Assembly (NCBI RefSeq): GCF_021026315.1
Contig: NZ_JAJNCX010000017.1
Coordinates: 1-64,000 of the forward strand
Direction of reading: 5' to 3'
DNA length: 64,000 bases
From: Rhizobium sp. C4
GTDB lineage: Bacteria > Pseudomonadota > Alphaproteobacteria > Rhizobiales > Rhizobiaceae
In this document: one piece after another, positions 1 through 9,339 of the stretch
Position numbering within the stretch: position 1 is the stretch's first letter
Layout: each line of letters starts with the position of its first letter
Notes under the pieces: generated by a model
Databases searched by the model: none
What the model was told of the DNA's origin: nothing
What the model saw: the letters and a program-made list of their open reading frames with translations, nothing else
Position numbers and translations under genes: made by a program

Positions 1-125
1 CCCCACCAAGGGGGAGATGGAAGCAAGCGGTCGCGTCATCCTCCAATCTCCCCACTTGTGGGGGAGAAAGCGATTTCGATGGCTTAGCCGAAGGCTAAAC
101 ATCAGAAATCGCAAGAGAGGGGGCG
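1..125. repeat. Mosaic palindromic intergenic repeat (copy A)
   Basis: This copy has a short CTCCCC/GGGGAG palindrome followed by one long hairpin. The outer arms are GCGATTTC (70-77) and GAAATCGC (105-112), then GATG/CATC, then an apical TTAGCC/GGCTAA around a GAA loop. The same composite occurs at 5.18, 46.30 and 46.42 kb with different outer-stem sequences. It lies just past the 3' end of the DUF1963 gene. It resembles the RIME-type mosaic repeats of rhizobia; that family assignment is from memory. Confidence 0.8.
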
Positions 126-143
126 ATTGATTTCCGGCTGTTA

Positions 144-1331
144 TCAGTGCCCCTCGAAGAAACCTCTGGCCCCGATCCACCGTCTTGCTGCAAGATCATC
201 TGGTGAAATCAGAACGCTGATAAAGCCGACATCACCCCACATCCAAGACAACATATCGTCACATTGGATGGAAAGAAGAGGTATTTCAGCGCTGAAATCC
301 TCCGATGATTGCTGAAAAGTTGGAACCAGACCGAACATCGCGTGTGGAAGGACCCGCCAGCCGGAGCGGCCGCGTTTGTTGATCAGGAAGCTTCGGATTT
401 CATCTGGAATGCGCGCGAAGACTTCAGCGGAATCTGTCATCATGTCTCTGTAAACATCTGATGCAGCGTGACGCAGCTTTGATGTCCCGCCGCCGTACCG
501 GATATGGGGACGCAAAGCTTTCATACTGGTCTCAAGGTCATTAGCCGCGGCCTCTCCCAGCGCCTGAAATGGGTCCATAGTGCCCGAAATATTGTCCCAA
601 TGCTCGATGAAGGCGCGAACGTCCGGCATTTCGACTTCCTTTTTCTGCCAGGCTTCTTCCAGCTTTTGAAGCGTTTCTGCTGGCCAAGGACCGCGTCTCG
701 ATCGGTTGGCGTCATGTTCATTCACGACACGCTTGTAGTCTGATACGAGGCGTGTCACCGCCTGCCACGGAAATTGGGCCGATTCTATTCCTTCGAGGCT
801 ATCCTTTTCAAAAAGGTGAATGCTCTCTGGATTGGGACCAGCGCGGTCGATTGCCGCGCCCAGATCGGGGTATTTGCCGTCTCTAACTTGTGCGAGCGAG
901 AACTCGATTGGCCAGCGCCGAAACACACGAGGTACGTCTTTAGCGATTGAGGAACCCGGATAGTAGTACGCCCAACCATCCCGATACAGGGGCGGGCAAT
1001 CTTCCGGTGGCTGCGCCAGCGTCGTCGATGGATCTTCAGAGTAGACCACGCCGACGCTTGGCTCGTCATCCTTGAGGTACGTATCGATAAAGAAATTCAG
1101 GATTCCTCTACTGGGCAATGCCGGCGTGGTGTTTCCTCTCGGCAAATTGCCGAGGTCAATTTGCGCGATATGATGTAATGGAAAGCCCCCTTTTGGGGAG
1201 CGGGGCCATTTTGTCCCGTCGATGGCGGGCAAGCCTCCGAACCAGCTTGTCGCAGTCTGCCATTTGATTTCGTGATCGCGCTTCATCCGCGCCAAGACGA
1301 TCACGTCCAAAAGATAGCTCTTGTACTTCAT
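144..1331 (-). CDS. DUF1963 (YwqG-like) protein
   Basis: A 395-residue cytoplasmic protein of unknown function. Residues 51-64 (PLHHIAQIDLGNLP), followed by an LPSRGILNFFID stretch, match the core of DUF1963/YwqG proteins, as does the C-terminal CDDMLSWMWGD segment before a DLAARRW motif. I chose the ATG at 1331 because AGGAGAG lies just upstream; an in-frame extension to 1463 has no such site. Its base composition looks less GC-rich than typA beside it. With the repeat at its 3' end this suggests accessory DNA, but I did not compute this. No catalytic residues are known for the family, so no activity is claimed. Confidence 0.75.
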   Translation of the reverse strand: MKYKSYLLDVIVLARMKRDHEIKWQTATSWFGGLPAIDGTKWPRSPKGGFPLHHIAQIDLGNLPRGNTTPALPSRGILNFFIDTYLKDDEPSVGVVYSEDPSTTLAQPPEDCPPLYRDGWAYYYPGSSIAKDVPRVFRRWPIEFSLAQVRDGKYPDLGAAIDRAGPNPESIHLFEKDSLEGIESAQFPWQAVTRLVSDYKRVVNEHDANRSRRGPWPAETLQKLEEAWQKKEVEMPDVRAFIEHWDNISGTMDPFQALGEAAANDLETSMKALRPHIRYGGGTSKLRHAASDVYRDMMTDSAEVFARIPDEIRSFLINKRGRSGWRVLPHAMFGLVPTFQQSSEDFSAEIPLLSIQCDDMLSWMWGDVGFISVLISPDDLAARRWIGARGFFEGH

Positions 1332-1546
1332 CGGCTCTCTCCTACTGGTTGTGCAGTCGTACACGTCAATAGATTTTGTTTTTATGAACGAAAGACGCAG
1401 GGCGCGGAATTTCAAATCCCGGCACCCGGAGCCATTTTCCCCACCCCCCTTTCGCAATTGCAAAAAAAAGGGTATGAGCGCGGCAAAGTAACTGGCGCTG
1501 TCCTCCCCGCATTTTTGCCGCGCCCAAGCCTCAGAGATCTAGAACG

Positions 1547-3385
1547 ATGGAAATTCGCAATATCGCGATTATCGCGCACGTTGACCATGGCAAGACCACG
1601 CTTGTCGACGAACTCCTTAAACAGTCGGGCTCGTTCCGCGAAAACCAGCGCGTTGCAGAACGCGTGATGGATAGCAACGACCTCGAAAAGGAACGCGGCA
1701 TCACCATTCTTGCCAAGGCGACCTCGGTCGAGTGGAAGGGTGTTCGCGTCAACATCGTCGACACCCCCGGCCACGCCGACTTCGGCGGCGAAGTCGAGCG
1801 CATTCTGTCGATGGTGGACGGCGCGATCGTTCTGGTCGATAGCTCTGAAGGCCCGATGCCGCAGACGAAGTTCGTGGTCGGCAAGGCGCTCAAGGTTGGT
1901 CTTCGCCCGATCGTTGCGATCAACAAGATCGACCGTCCGGATGGCCGCCATGAGGAAGTCATCAACGAAGTGTTCGACCTCTTCGCAAACCTCGACGCCA
2001 CCGACGAACAGCTCGACTTCCCGATCCTCTACGGTTCGGGTCGCGATGGCTGGATGAATGTCAGCCCGGAAGGCCCGAAGGATGAAGGTCTGGCCCCGCT
2101 GCTCGATCTCGTTCTCAAGCACGTTCCGCCGCCGAGTGTTGGCGACGAAGACGGCGCATTCCGCATGATTGGCACGCTGCTGGAAGCCAACCCCTTCCTC
2201 GGCCGCATCATCACCGGCCGCATCCATTCCGGCTCGATCAAGCCGAACCAGTCGGTCAAGGTCATCGGCCAGGACGGCAAGCTGATCGAAAACGGTCGTA
2301 TTTCCAAGATCCTCGCTTTCCGCGGCATCGAGCGCACCGCCATTGACGAAGCCCATGCGGGCGACATCGTGGCAATCGCCGGCCTCTCCAAGGGCACGGT
2401 TGCCGACACGTTCTGCGATCCGTCCGTGACCGAGCCGCTGCATGCGCAGCCGATCGATCCGCCGACGGTCACCATGTCCTTCCTCGTCAACGATAGCCCG
2501 CTGGCCGGCACCGAAGGCGACAAGGTGACGAGCCGCGTCATCCGCGACCGTCTCTTCAAGGAAGCCGAAGGCAACGTCGCGCTGAAGATCGAAGAGTCGG
2601 AAGGCAAGGATTCGTTCTTCGTCTCCGGCCGTGGCGAATTGCAGCTCGCCGTTCTGATCGAAACCATGCGCCGCGAAGGCTTCGAGCTGGCCGTGTCGCG
2701 TCCGCGCGTTGTGATGCACAAGGACGAAACGACCGGCGAAACGATGGAGCCGATCGAAGAAGTCGTCATCGACGTTGACGAAGAACATTCCGGCGTCGTC
2801 GTGCAGAAGATGTCCGAGCGCAAGGCCGAAATGGTCGAGCTTCGCCCGTCGGGCGGCAATCGCGTTCGTCTCGTCTTCTTCGCGCCGACCCGTGGCCTCA
2901 TCGGCTACCAGTCGGAACTGCTGACGGATACGCGCGGCACGGCGATCATGAACCGCCTGTTCCACGACTACCAGCCCTACAAGGGCGAGATCGCAGGCCG
3001 CACCAATGGCGTGCTTCTCTCCAACCAGTCGGGGGAAGCGGTCGCCTACGCCATGTTCAACCTGGAAGATCGCGGCCCGATGATCATCGAGCCGGGTGAA
3101 AAGGTCTATGCAGGCATGATCGTCGGCATCCACAGCCGCGACAACGACCTGGAAGTCAACGTTCTGAAGGGCAAGCAGCTGACCAACATCCGCTCTGCCG
3201 GCAAGGACGAAGCCGTTCGCCTGACGCCGCCGATCCGCATGACGCTGGACCGCGCTCTGTCGTGGATCCAGGACGACGAGCTGATGGAAGTCACGCCGAA
3301 GTCGATCCGTCTGCGCAAGTTCTATCTCGATAGCAACGACCGCAAGCGTTTCGAAAAGAGCCGCTCGGCTGTCGGCGCTGCGTAA
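1547..3385 (+). CDS. typA: Ribosome-associated GTPase TypA/BipA
   Basis: A 612-residue translational GTPase of the EF-G superfamily that binds ribosomes and supports growth under stress or cold and late ribosome assembly. G1 is AHVDHGKT (residues 10-17), G3 is DTPGH (72-76) and G4 is NKID (126-129). The EF-G-like domains and the TypA-specific C-terminal part follow, and the length fits the family (about 605-615). It stands alone. It converges on the aldo/keto reductase, with a shared hairpin terminator 20 nt past its stop codon. The Shine-Dalgarno sequence is weak (GAGAT region), but the start is fixed by the conserved N-terminus. Confidence 0.97.
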   Translation: MEIRNIAIIAHVDHGKTTLVDELLKQSGSFRENQRVAERVMDSNDLEKERGITILAKATSVEWKGVRVNIVDTPGHADFGGEVERILSMVDGAIVLVDSSEGPMPQTKFVVGKALKVGLRPIVAINKIDRPDGRHEEVINEVFDLFANLDATDEQLDFPILYGSGRDGWMNVSPEGPKDEGLAPLLDLVLKHVPPPSVGDEDGAFRMIGTLLEANPFLGRIITGRIHSGSIKPNQSVKVIGQDGKLIENGRISKILAFRGIERTAIDEAHAGDIVAIAGLSKGTVADTFCDPSVTEPLHAQPIDPPTVTMSFLVNDSPLAGTEGDKVTSRVIRDRLFKEAEGNVALKIEESEGKDSFFVSGRGELQLAVLIETMRREGFELAVSRPRVVMHKDETTGETMEPIEEVVIDVDEEHSGVVVQKMSERKAEMVELRPSGGNRVRLVFFAPTRGLIGYQSELLTDTRGTAIMNRLFHDYQPYKGEIAGRTNGVLLSNQSGEAVAYAMFNLEDRGPMIIEPGEKVYAGMIVGIHSRDNDLEVNVLKGKQLTNIRSAGKDEAVRLTPPIRMTLDRALSWIQDDELMEVTPKSIRLRKFYLDSNDRKRFEKSRSAVGAA

Positions 3386-3407
3386 GTTTGATGTCATAGG
3401 CAATTAA

Positions 3408-3440
3408 AAAAGGCCCGCTTCGCAAGAGGCGGGCCTTTTT
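3408..3440. terminator. Bidirectional intrinsic terminator between typA and the aldo/keto reductase
   Basis: A 12-bp stem starts AAGGCCCGC (3410-3418), pairs with GCGGGCCTT (3429-3437), and is closed by a GCAA tetraloop. An A-run precedes it and a T-run follows, so it can end transcripts from both convergent genes. Confidence 0.9.
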
Positions 3441-3462
3441 ATTAGCCGATTAATTAGCCGGA

Positions 3463-4287
3463 TTAGAACTTCGCCGTCATCGGGTCCGGGCCGACGCGGT
3501 TGTCGCCGTCGAGTGCATCGAGAACCGCCTTGGCATCCGCATCCAGCGTGAAGTCGAAGACCTTGAAGTTTTCTTCGATGCGGGATGGCGTCACCGATTT
3601 CGGGATGACGATCAGGCCGTTGTCGAGGTGCCAGCGGATGATGACCTGCGCCACCGACTTGCCGAGGCGCTGTGCCACCTTGGCGATTTCCGGGTTTGCG
3701 AGCAGCTTGCCCTGGCCGAGCGGGCTCCAGGACTGCGTGCGCATGCCGAGCTTTTCATGCACGGCGCGGAGCGCCTTCTGCTGGAAATCCGGATGCAGTT
3801 CGATCTGGTTCAGCACCGGTGTTTCGCCGGTTTCGCCGATGATGCGGGTCAGGTGTTCTTCGGCGAAGTTGGAGACGCCGATGGAGCGGGCGCGGCCCTG
3901 TTTCTTGAGTTCGACCAGAGCCTTCCAGGCCTCGACATAGGTGCCGCGATGCGGGGAGGGCCAGTGGATGAGGAAGAGGTCGACATAGTCGGTGCCGAGG
4001 CGCTTCAGGCTTTCGTCGAAGGCCTTCAGCGCTGCGTCATGGCTCTGGCGGTCGTTCCAGAGTTTCGTCGTCAGGAAGATATCGCCGCGCTCGACGCCCG
4101 ACTGGCGGATGCCTTCGCCAACACCCTCTTCGTTTTCGTAGATCGCAGCGGTGTCGACATGGCGATAGCCGACGTCCAGCGCCTTGCGCACGGCCGGGGC
4201 CGCCTCTTCATTCGGCGTCTGCCAGACGCCAAGGCCGATCTGCGGAATGGTTTTGCCGTCGTTGAATGTGATTGTCGGTTGATCCAT
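3463..4287 (-). CDS. Aldo/keto reductase (2,5-diketo-D-gluconate reductase-like)
   Basis: A 274-residue NADPH-dependent AKR with the complete catalytic tetrad: D45 and Y50 in the DTAAIYENEEGVG stretch, K75 in TKLWN, and H108 in HWPSP. The GVSNF motif and C-terminal IPKSVTPSRIEEN are the usual cofactor-site signatures. Its length and motifs fit the AKR5/DkgA branch, which reduces carbonyls such as 2,5-diketogluconate, methylglyoxal or other aldehydes; the physiological substrate cannot be read from sequence. It is monocistronic and ends at the shared terminator with typA. A well-spaced GAGGAACC lies before the ATG. Confidence 0.92.
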   Translation of the reverse strand: MDQPTITFNDGKTIPQIGLGVWQTPNEEAAPAVRKALDVGYRHVDTAAIYENEEGVGEGIRQSGVERGDIFLTTKLWNDRQSHDAALKAFDESLKRLGTDYVDLFLIHWPSPHRGTYVEAWKALVELKKQGRARSIGVSNFAEEHLTRIIGETGETPVLNQIELHPDFQQKALRAVHEKLGMRTQSWSPLGQGKLLANPEIAKVAQRLGKSVAQVIIRWHLDNGLIVIPKSVTPSRIEENFKVFDFTLDADAKAVLDALDGDNRVGPDPMTAKF

Positions 4288-4479
4288 GGGTGGTTCCTCT
4301 TTGGGTGGTCAAGGCTGGTGACGAAAATGCACAAAGTTCCGATTTGTTACCCGTTCTTCACTTGAAACGGGTCCGCTCCTCGGCTTTGTTAGCGCGCGTC
4401 GCGCAAACATGTGCAGCGGTTTTGTGAAAACGACGTGCGAATGCATAAGGCCGCCAAACAGCGAAAAATGGAGAGTGCT

Positions 4480-5151
4480 TTGAAAACGGAATGGATGGAC
4501 ATTACCGCTTCCGACGGGAAGACCATTAAGATGTATATCGCCACGCCGGATGACAAGGTCAAAGGCGCCATTGTCGTGCTGCAGGAGATTTTCGGGGTCA
4601 ACGAGCATATCCGCACAGTCTGCGAACGCTATGCGGCGGAAGGCTATGTGGCGGCTGCACCGGCGATTTTCGATCGCCAGTCGCCCGGCTACGAGCGCGG
4701 CTATGCGCCGGAAGACGTGCAGGCCGGTATCGCCATGATGCAGAGTTTCGACCGCGATGCGGTGATGCTCGATATAGGTGCTGCGGTCGAGGCCGTGAAG
4801 CAGTATGGCAAGGTCGGCGTCGTCGGCTATTGCCTCGGCGGGTCGCTCGCCTATCGCGCCGCGATCAGCCGTGACGATCTCGCAGCCGCCTCCTGCTATT
4901 ATGGCGGCATGGTTTCCGACATGGCGGACATGGCGCCCAAGTGCCCGACGATCACGCATTTCGGCGAGACGGACCAGTCGATCCCGCTCGAAAAGGCGGA
5001 GATCGTCAGGCAGAAGCGTCCGGAAGTGCCGGTTTATATCTACCCGGCGGGCCACGGCTTCAGCTGCGACGCGCGCTCCGCCTATGAGCCGGTCTCGGCC
5101 AAGCTGGCCTGGGAGCGGACGCAGAAGCTGTTTGCGGAGAATGTGGGGTGA
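4480..5151 (+). CDS. Dienelactone hydrolase family protein
   Basis: An alpha/beta hydrolase of about 223 residues. The nucleophile elbow is GYCLGGS (Cys about residue 118) and the C-terminal His lies in GHGFSCDAR, as in carboxymethylenebutenolidase (DLH), which opens dienelactone in chlorocatechol degradation. No other catechol genes are near, so a general hydrolase role is as likely. I placed the start at the TTG at 4480 because GGAGAG lies 5 nt upstream; an in-frame ATG at 4468 and another at 4411 lack a good site. It is divergent from the aldo/keto reductase. Confidence 0.9.
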   Translation: MKTEWMDITASDGKTIKMYIATPDDKVKGAIVVLQEIFGVNEHIRTVCERYAAEGYVAAAPAIFDRQSPGYERGYAPEDVQAGIAMMQSFDRDAVMLDIGAAVEAVKQYGKVGVVGYCLGGSLAYRAAISRDDLAAASCYYGGMVSDMADMAPKCPTITHFGETDQSIPLEKAEIVRQKRPEVPVYIYPAGHGFSCDARSAYEPVSAKLAWERTQKLFAENVG

Positions 5152-5159
5152 GTTTTCTC

Positions 5160-5295
5160 CTCACTCGTTGTGGGGGAGGAAGTGATTTCAATATCTTAGC
5201 CAAAGGCTAAGTGCTAGAAATCGCAGGTGAGTTGTCCAACTTCGGCGAAGCGTTGGACTCCTCGTCCGCAAGCTCCAGCTCGACGCTGGATATAT
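5160..5295. repeat. Mosaic palindromic repeat (copy B) plus two extra hairpins
   Basis: A long hairpin has outer arms GTGATTTC (5182-5189) and GAAATCGC (5217-5224) and apical CTTAGCC/GGCTAAG (5195-5201/5205-5211). Two further perfect inverted repeats follow: GTCCAAC/GTTGGAC (5234-5240/5252-5258) and TCCAGC/GCTGGA (5274-5279/5285-5290). They fill the gap between two convergent genes and may end transcripts from either side. Confidence 0.75.
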
Positions 5296-5384
5296 CGCCT
5301 TGCTAAGGTTTGTTTGTGGCGTTGGGACCTGTCATCGCTCGCCTCGAGCGGACGGAAAGGAAAATATCCCCGTCTGGCGCCCTT

Positions 5385-6131
5385 TCAATCCGCCCCCACC
5401 CGCGTCGTCGGCACCCCCTGCGGCGCGAGCACCGGCACGAAGACCCGGCGAGAGGCGCGCACGGCAACTGGAAGGCCCTGATAGAGCCGTTTGTGCGCCT
5501 CGATGATGACGACGCCGGAAAAGGCGGGCCAGAGTTTGCGGCCGATCTTTTCCATGCCCTGCCACATGCCAAGCAGCGAGCGCCGCGCGGCGGGTGGGAA
5601 GAACAGCGCCTCGCTCATCGCGCCGGGGGTGAAATTGGTCTCGCGTAAGAGTGCGATCAGCTGGCTGCGGGAATAGGGTCGGCCGGTTCCGAACGGCGTG
5701 TTGTCGAGCCGCGCCCAGAGGCCGCGCCGGTTTGGCACGACAATGACGAGGCGGCCGCCGGGGGCGAGGACGCGCCACAGTTCTTTCAGCGTTTCGCGCG
5801 GGCTTTCGGCAAATTCCAGCGAATGCACCATCAGCACGCGATCAATCGCCGCATCCGGCAGCGGCAATTCTTCATCGAATACGAGGGCTGCGGCGGAGAG
5901 GCCCGGAACCGGCCAGTTCACGGCCCCTTGCCCTGCCGGCATGAAGGCGAAGGTGCGTTCCGCACCGGCCTTGAACCGGTCGAGATAGGGCAGCGCGTAG
6001 CCCAGCCCCATCAGCCGCTCGTCGGGCACGCCCTGCCAGATCGCCGCGAGCGCCATGGTGATGGACTGCTCCGCCGTCCGCCCGACGGGCGACAGGTAGA
6101 ATTCTCTCAAATCGACGATATCGGCATACAT
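5385..6131 (-). CDS. Class I SAM-dependent methyltransferase
   Basis: A 248-residue protein of the Methyltransf_11 type. The central region carries the post-II acidic stretch LPLPDAAIDRVLMVHSLEF and then LWRVLAPGGRLVIVVPNR, the strand 4/5 signature of class I methyltransferases. The canonical GxGxG near the N-terminus is poorly preserved (AGAERTFAFMPAGQGAVNW), which is common in this rhizobial family. Its substrate is unknown. It is transcribed divergently from the glyoxalase-II-like gene, 83 nt apart. Homologues next to gloB are a frequent alphaproteobacterial arrangement, suggesting a conserved but unproven link. Confidence 0.85.
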   Translation of the reverse strand: MYADIVDLREFYLSPVGRTAEQSITMALAAIWQGVPDERLMGLGYALPYLDRFKAGAERTFAFMPAGQGAVNWPVPGLSAAALVFDEELPLPDAAIDRVLMVHSLEFAESPRETLKELWRVLAPGGRLVIVVPNRRGLWARLDNTPFGTGRPYSRSQLIALLRETNFTPGAMSEALFFPPAARRSLLGMWQGMEKIGRKLWPAFSGVVIIEAHKRLYQGLPVAVRASRRVFVPVLAPQGVPTTRVGAD

Positions 6132-6214
6132 GAAACGATTGTGACCTGCGGACGGGTGGACATCAAGCCGTGAACGACTAGATTCCAGATAAGGTCAACA
6201 ATCGGGAAAACCAA

Positions 6215-6946
6215 ATGACTGCGCTGGATATCGATCTCTTCTCCTGCCTCTCGGACAATTTCGGCGTCCTCATCCACGATCCGGAAACCGGGCTGACGGC
6301 GGCCATCGATGCGCCGGAAGAAGGCCCGATCCTGGAAGCCCTGCAAAGGCGGGGCTGGACGCTGAGCCATATCTTCATCACGCACCACCACCACGACCAT
6401 GTCGGCGCCATCGCGCCACTTTCCGCCCGCTTCAAGCTCGACGTCATCGGCCCCGAGGGCGAGAAGGAGAAGATCGCCGGCCTCACCCACACGGTCGAGG
6501 ATGGCGAGCGATTCGACTTCGCAGGCCACCCCGTCGAAGTCATCCTGACGCCGGGCCACACGCTCGGCCATATCTGCTACCATCTGCCCGACGACAAGCT
6601 GCTCTTTGCCGCTGACACGCTCTTCGCGCTCGGCTGCGGCCGCGTCTTCGAAGGCACCATGGAGCAGATGCACAATTCGCTGCAGCGCCTCGGTCAGCTT
6701 CCCGACGACACCACGGTCTATTTCGGCCACGAATATACGCTCTCCAATGCCCGCTACGCGCTGACCGTGGAGCCGGAAAACCCGGCGCTTGTTGCCCGCG
6801 CTGGAGAAATCTCTGAACTGCGCGAAAAGAACCGCTTCACCGCCCCGACGACGATCGCGCTGGAGAAACTGACCAACCCCTTCCTGCGGGCGAAGGATGC
6901 GGCCGAATTTGCCGAGATCCGCAAGGGCAAGGACAATTTCAAATGA
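6215..6946 (+). CDS. gloB: Hydroxyacylglutathione hydrolase (glyoxalase II)
   Basis: A 243-residue metallo-beta-lactamase-fold hydrolase that cleaves S-lactoylglutathione to lactate and glutathione, completing methylglyoxal detoxification. The metal site THHHHDHVG is at residues 56-64. GHTLGH, the [17 protein letters not shown] motif and YFGHEYT supply the remaining ligands and the glutathione site. The C-terminal HAGH domain ends in a run of basic residues typical of GloB. Its stop codon overlaps the next gene's ATG by 4 nt, so the two are translationally coupled. Confidence 0.95.
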   Translation: MTALDIDLFSCLSDNFGVLIHDPETGLTAAIDAPEEGPILEALQRRGWTLSHIFITHHHHDHVGAIAPLSARFKLDVIGPEGEKEKIAGLTHTVEDGERFDFAGHPVEVILTPGHTLGHICYHLPDDKLLFAADTLFALGCGRVFEGTMEQMHNSLQRLGQLPDDTTVYFGHEYTLSNARYALTVEPENPALVARAGEISELREKNRFTAPTTIALEKLTNPFLRAKDAAEFAEIRKGKDNFK

Positions 6947-7380
6947 GATCGGCCGAAATGAAACCCGCCGACATCATTGCAGCGCTCGGGATGCAGCGCC
7001 ATCCGGAGGGCGGCTGGTATGCCGAGACCTTCCGCGACACGGAAGGTGGCCCGCGAGGTCATTCCACGGCGATCTACTACCTGCTGGAAAAGGGCGAACG
7101 CTCGCATTGGCACAAGGTGACGGATGCGAGCGAAGTCTGGCTCTATCACGCCGGAAGCCCGCTGACGCTCTCCCTGTCGGAACATGGCAAGACGATCGAG
7201 ACCTACAGCCTCGGCCCCGACGTTGTGGCAGGCGAGCGTCCGCAGGTCGTCGTGCCCGCCGGCTGGTGGCAATCGGCCGAGCCGACTGGCGATTTCACGC
7301 TGGTCAGCTGCACCGTCGCCCCCGGCTTCATCTTCGAAAGCTTTGAAATGGCCCCGCCGGACTGGCAGCCCGGCCTATGA
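6943..7380 (+). CDS. Cupin domain protein (DUF985 family)
   Basis: A 145-residue single-domain cupin. [12 protein letters not shown] near residue 20, then a [18 protein letters not shown] segment and the [18 protein letters not shown] segments, match the DUF985/cupin_5 family. No enzymatic function has been established for it. It shares an ATGA overlap with gloB, so it probably sits in the same transcript and may act in a related carbonyl or sugar step; that is inference. An alternative internal ATG at 6958 is possible. Its stop codon overlaps the end of the convergent DMT transporter gene by 6 nt. Confidence 0.88.
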   Translation: MRSAEMKPADIIAALGMQRHPEGGWYAETFRDTEGGPRGHSTAIYYLLEKGERSHWHKVTDASEVWLYHAGSPLTLSLSEHGKTIETYSLGPDVVAGERPQVVVPAGWWQSAEPTGDFTLVSCTVAPGFIFESFEMAPPDWQPGL

Positions 7381-8250
7381 GGTGGCGCGCCGCCTGAAGA
7401 TCATGTCGCGCGCGGCAATCACCGCGCCGGCCGTGATCAGCAGGCCCGCACCGGCAATCCGCCAGGACGGTTCGGCAAAGCCGCCGAGGATCAGCGCGCC
7501 GGTCGACAGCAGCGGTGCGGCGTAGCTTGCCGCCCCCAGCAACTGGATATCGCCCTTTTTCACCCCGTAATCCCAGGTGTAGAAGGCAAGGCCGACCGGG
7601 AAGAGCCCGAGCCCGATCACGGCGACCCATTGGCTGGTCGTTTCCGGCCAGACCGTCTGTTCCAGCGCCAGATGGCTGATCAGCGAGAGAGCCGAGGTGG
7701 CGAGACAAAAGGCCGTCACCGCATCGGTCGGCACGGAGCCGAATTTCCGCGACATCAGCGAATAGGCAGCCCAGGTGAAGGCGCAGAGAAACGCCATGAC
7801 ATAGCCGAGCGTATAGGCCCCATCGAAGGAGAGCCCGTTGCGCGAGACGATGAGGAACGAGCCGGACAGACCCAGCACCGCGCCGATGACATGATGCAGC
7901 CGCAGCCGCTCGCCCGGCAGCAGCGCCGAACCCAGCACGATGAAGAGCGGCCAGAGATAGGCAATGAGCCCTGCTTCCGCCGGCGGCGCGTTGCGCAGCG
8001 CGGTGAAATAGAGAAAGTGATAGCCGAAGAGCCCGGCAATGCCCGTCACCCAGACCGGCCAGGGCTGGCGGAAGGCGGCAATGCGGGCGGGCTTGGCCGC
8101 CAGCATGATCAGACCCGGCAGGCTGCCGATGAGGAAGGTCACGGCGGCAAGCTGGAAGGGCGGCATCTTGCCCGAGGCCGCCGTCATCAGCGCCAGCAGC
8201 GACCACATGAGAATGGCGGTGAAGCCGATGAGAGTAGCGCGGGATTTCAT
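7375..8250 (-). CDS. DMT-superfamily exporter (EamA, YddG-like)
   Basis: A 291-residue inner-membrane protein with ten predicted hydrophobic helices arranged as two EamA repeats. The first starts near residue 7 and the second near 150 (TLGYVMAFLCAFTWAAYSL). The C-terminal DYGVKKGDIQLLGAASYAAPLLST segment resembles aromatic amino acid exporter YddG. Such carriers export amino acids or other small metabolites; the substrate is not resolvable here. It lies 36 nt downstream of the DUF3108 gene on the same strand and may be cotranscribed. Confidence 0.88.
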   Translation of the reverse strand: MKSRATLIGFTAILMWSLLALMTAASGKMPPFQLAAVTFLIGSLPGLIMLAAKPARIAAFRQPWPVWVTGIAGLFGYHFLYFTALRNAPPAEAGLIAYLWPLFIVLGSALLPGERLRLHHVIGAVLGLSGSFLIVSRNGLSFDGAYTLGYVMAFLCAFTWAAYSLMSRKFGSVPTDAVTAFCLATSALSLISHLALEQTVWPETTSQWVAVIGLGLFPVGLAFYTWDYGVKKGDIQLLGAASYAAPLLSTGALILGGFAEPSWRIAGAGLLITAGAVIAARDMIFRRRATS

Positions 8251-8286
8251 CAGCTCGTCTCCGGCCCAAGCCGGAAAAGCCAGCCG

Positions 8287-9093
8287 TCAGGCACCAAATC
8301 GGGTTGCAGCGATCTCGACAGATCCGAACCCAGTCGGCACGAGGATCTTCACCGGCGCATATACATCCGCAACCGGAGATTTGGCAAACCAGATCTCCAT
8401 GTCCTTGAGCTTGGCGACATATTCCATGTCGCTCTTGCCCTTGCGATAGCCGGCCTTCAGCCCGAGCTTCAGCCCGCAGACATGGGCTTCGAGCTTTTCG
8501 CGACCGTTGCGATAGGTCTGCACGCCCTTGTCTGTCAGCTGGAAATCCGTCCGCGCCTCGCCATCGAAAACCGGGATGGTAGCGGCACATGGGTTGGTAT
8601 CGGCGGGCAGGATCAGGCCCGACAAAGGATCCACGGCGCGGGCAATATCGGCCGGCGTCACCGGCACCCAATTTGCCGGCGGACTGAGCGGCGGCTGCGC
8701 CTGGAACGACTTCACCCCGCCGCCGGCAAAGGACACTTCATAGACCTTGTGGGCAGTGCCGGCGACATAGTCGGAACGGTAGTTCTCGGCGACAAAATTG
8801 TCGCCCTTGAGCTTGCCCGACACATTGGCCGTGCCCTCGACCTTTCTGAACAGCCGGGCAAGCCCGGTCGTCTTGAACTGCCCCTGGATCTGGAAATCCT
8901 TGCCGGCAATCTCCGTGCGGAAGGAGGCCTTGGCGAGACTGAGGCCCGAAAGGGTGATCGAATAATCGGTCACATGATTGATGGTCGCCGCCGGCAGCGC
9001 CGAATTGATCGGCGCGGCAATGCCGAGAGCGGACAGGGCAAGAACGGCCAGACGGGCCGGGCGAAAAGGGGGTATCACGCGGTTCTGATCCAT
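8287..9093 (-). CDS. DUF3108 exported protein
   Basis: A 268-residue protein with an N-terminal signal sequence (basic start, hydrophobic stretch through residue 30, then ALPA). The mature part is predicted all-beta and matches DUF3108: a DYSITLSGLSLAKASFRT start, the Y-rich VAENYRSDYVAGTAHKVYEV region and a C-terminal IWFAKSPVADVYAPVKI stretch. Two Cys (in NPCAATIP and HVCGLK) could form a disulfide. Function is unknown; a periplasmic, possibly lipid-binding role is inferred for the family. It is divergent from rpmB, a placement often seen in rhizobia. Confidence 0.85.
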   Translation of the reverse strand: MDQNRVIPPFRPARLAVLALSALGIAAPINSALPAATINHVTDYSITLSGLSLAKASFRTEIAGKDFQIQGQFKTTGLARLFRKVEGTANVSGKLKGDNFVAENYRSDYVAGTAHKVYEVSFAGGGVKSFQAQPPLSPPANWVPVTPADIARAVDPLSGLILPADTNPCAATIPVFDGEARTDFQLTDKGVQTYRNGREKLEAHVCGLKLGLKAGYRKGKSDMEYVAKLKDMEIWFAKSPVADVYAPVKILVPTGFGSVEIAATRFGA

Positions 9094-9219
9094 GGCTTCT
9101 AACCGAAAAAGGAGTAAGACGATCCGAAGGCGATCCTGTCATTCACCGGCTGAATGCCGGCTGAACACTCGGTTCATGATATTGCAGGCCTGAATTTCGG
9201 CCTTTTCATGAGGTTTGGC

Positions 9220-9248
9220 TTGACGGATGTCCGCGTGGTGACTATAGA
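9220..9248 (+). promoter_or_regulatory. Sigma-70-type promoter of rpmB
   Basis: TTGACG (9220-9225) and TATAGA (9243-9248) are separated by 17 nt, close to the vegetative consensus. It is about 92 nt before the rpmB start codon. Confidence 0.75.
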
Positions 9249-9339
9249 ACCGCAACTTTCCAATCATGGCCAGATGGAAAAGGCCGTTCCGGCAACGGAA
9301 ACCTTTTGCCCGGCCGCACGAAAAACATAGGGTGTAACC

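Noticed and set aside
1412-3403. A 663-codon open frame antisense to typA
   Set aside because: Its amino acid composition is typical of a GC-rich shadow frame (Ala/Arg/Asp/Val-heavy, no motif), and typA has full family conservation on the other strand.
9185-9206. Terminator-like AGGCC...GGCCT followed by TTTT upstream of the rpmB promoter
   Set aside because: The arms are only 5 bp and it lies upstream of the promoter of rpmB on that strand; it may be fortuitous.
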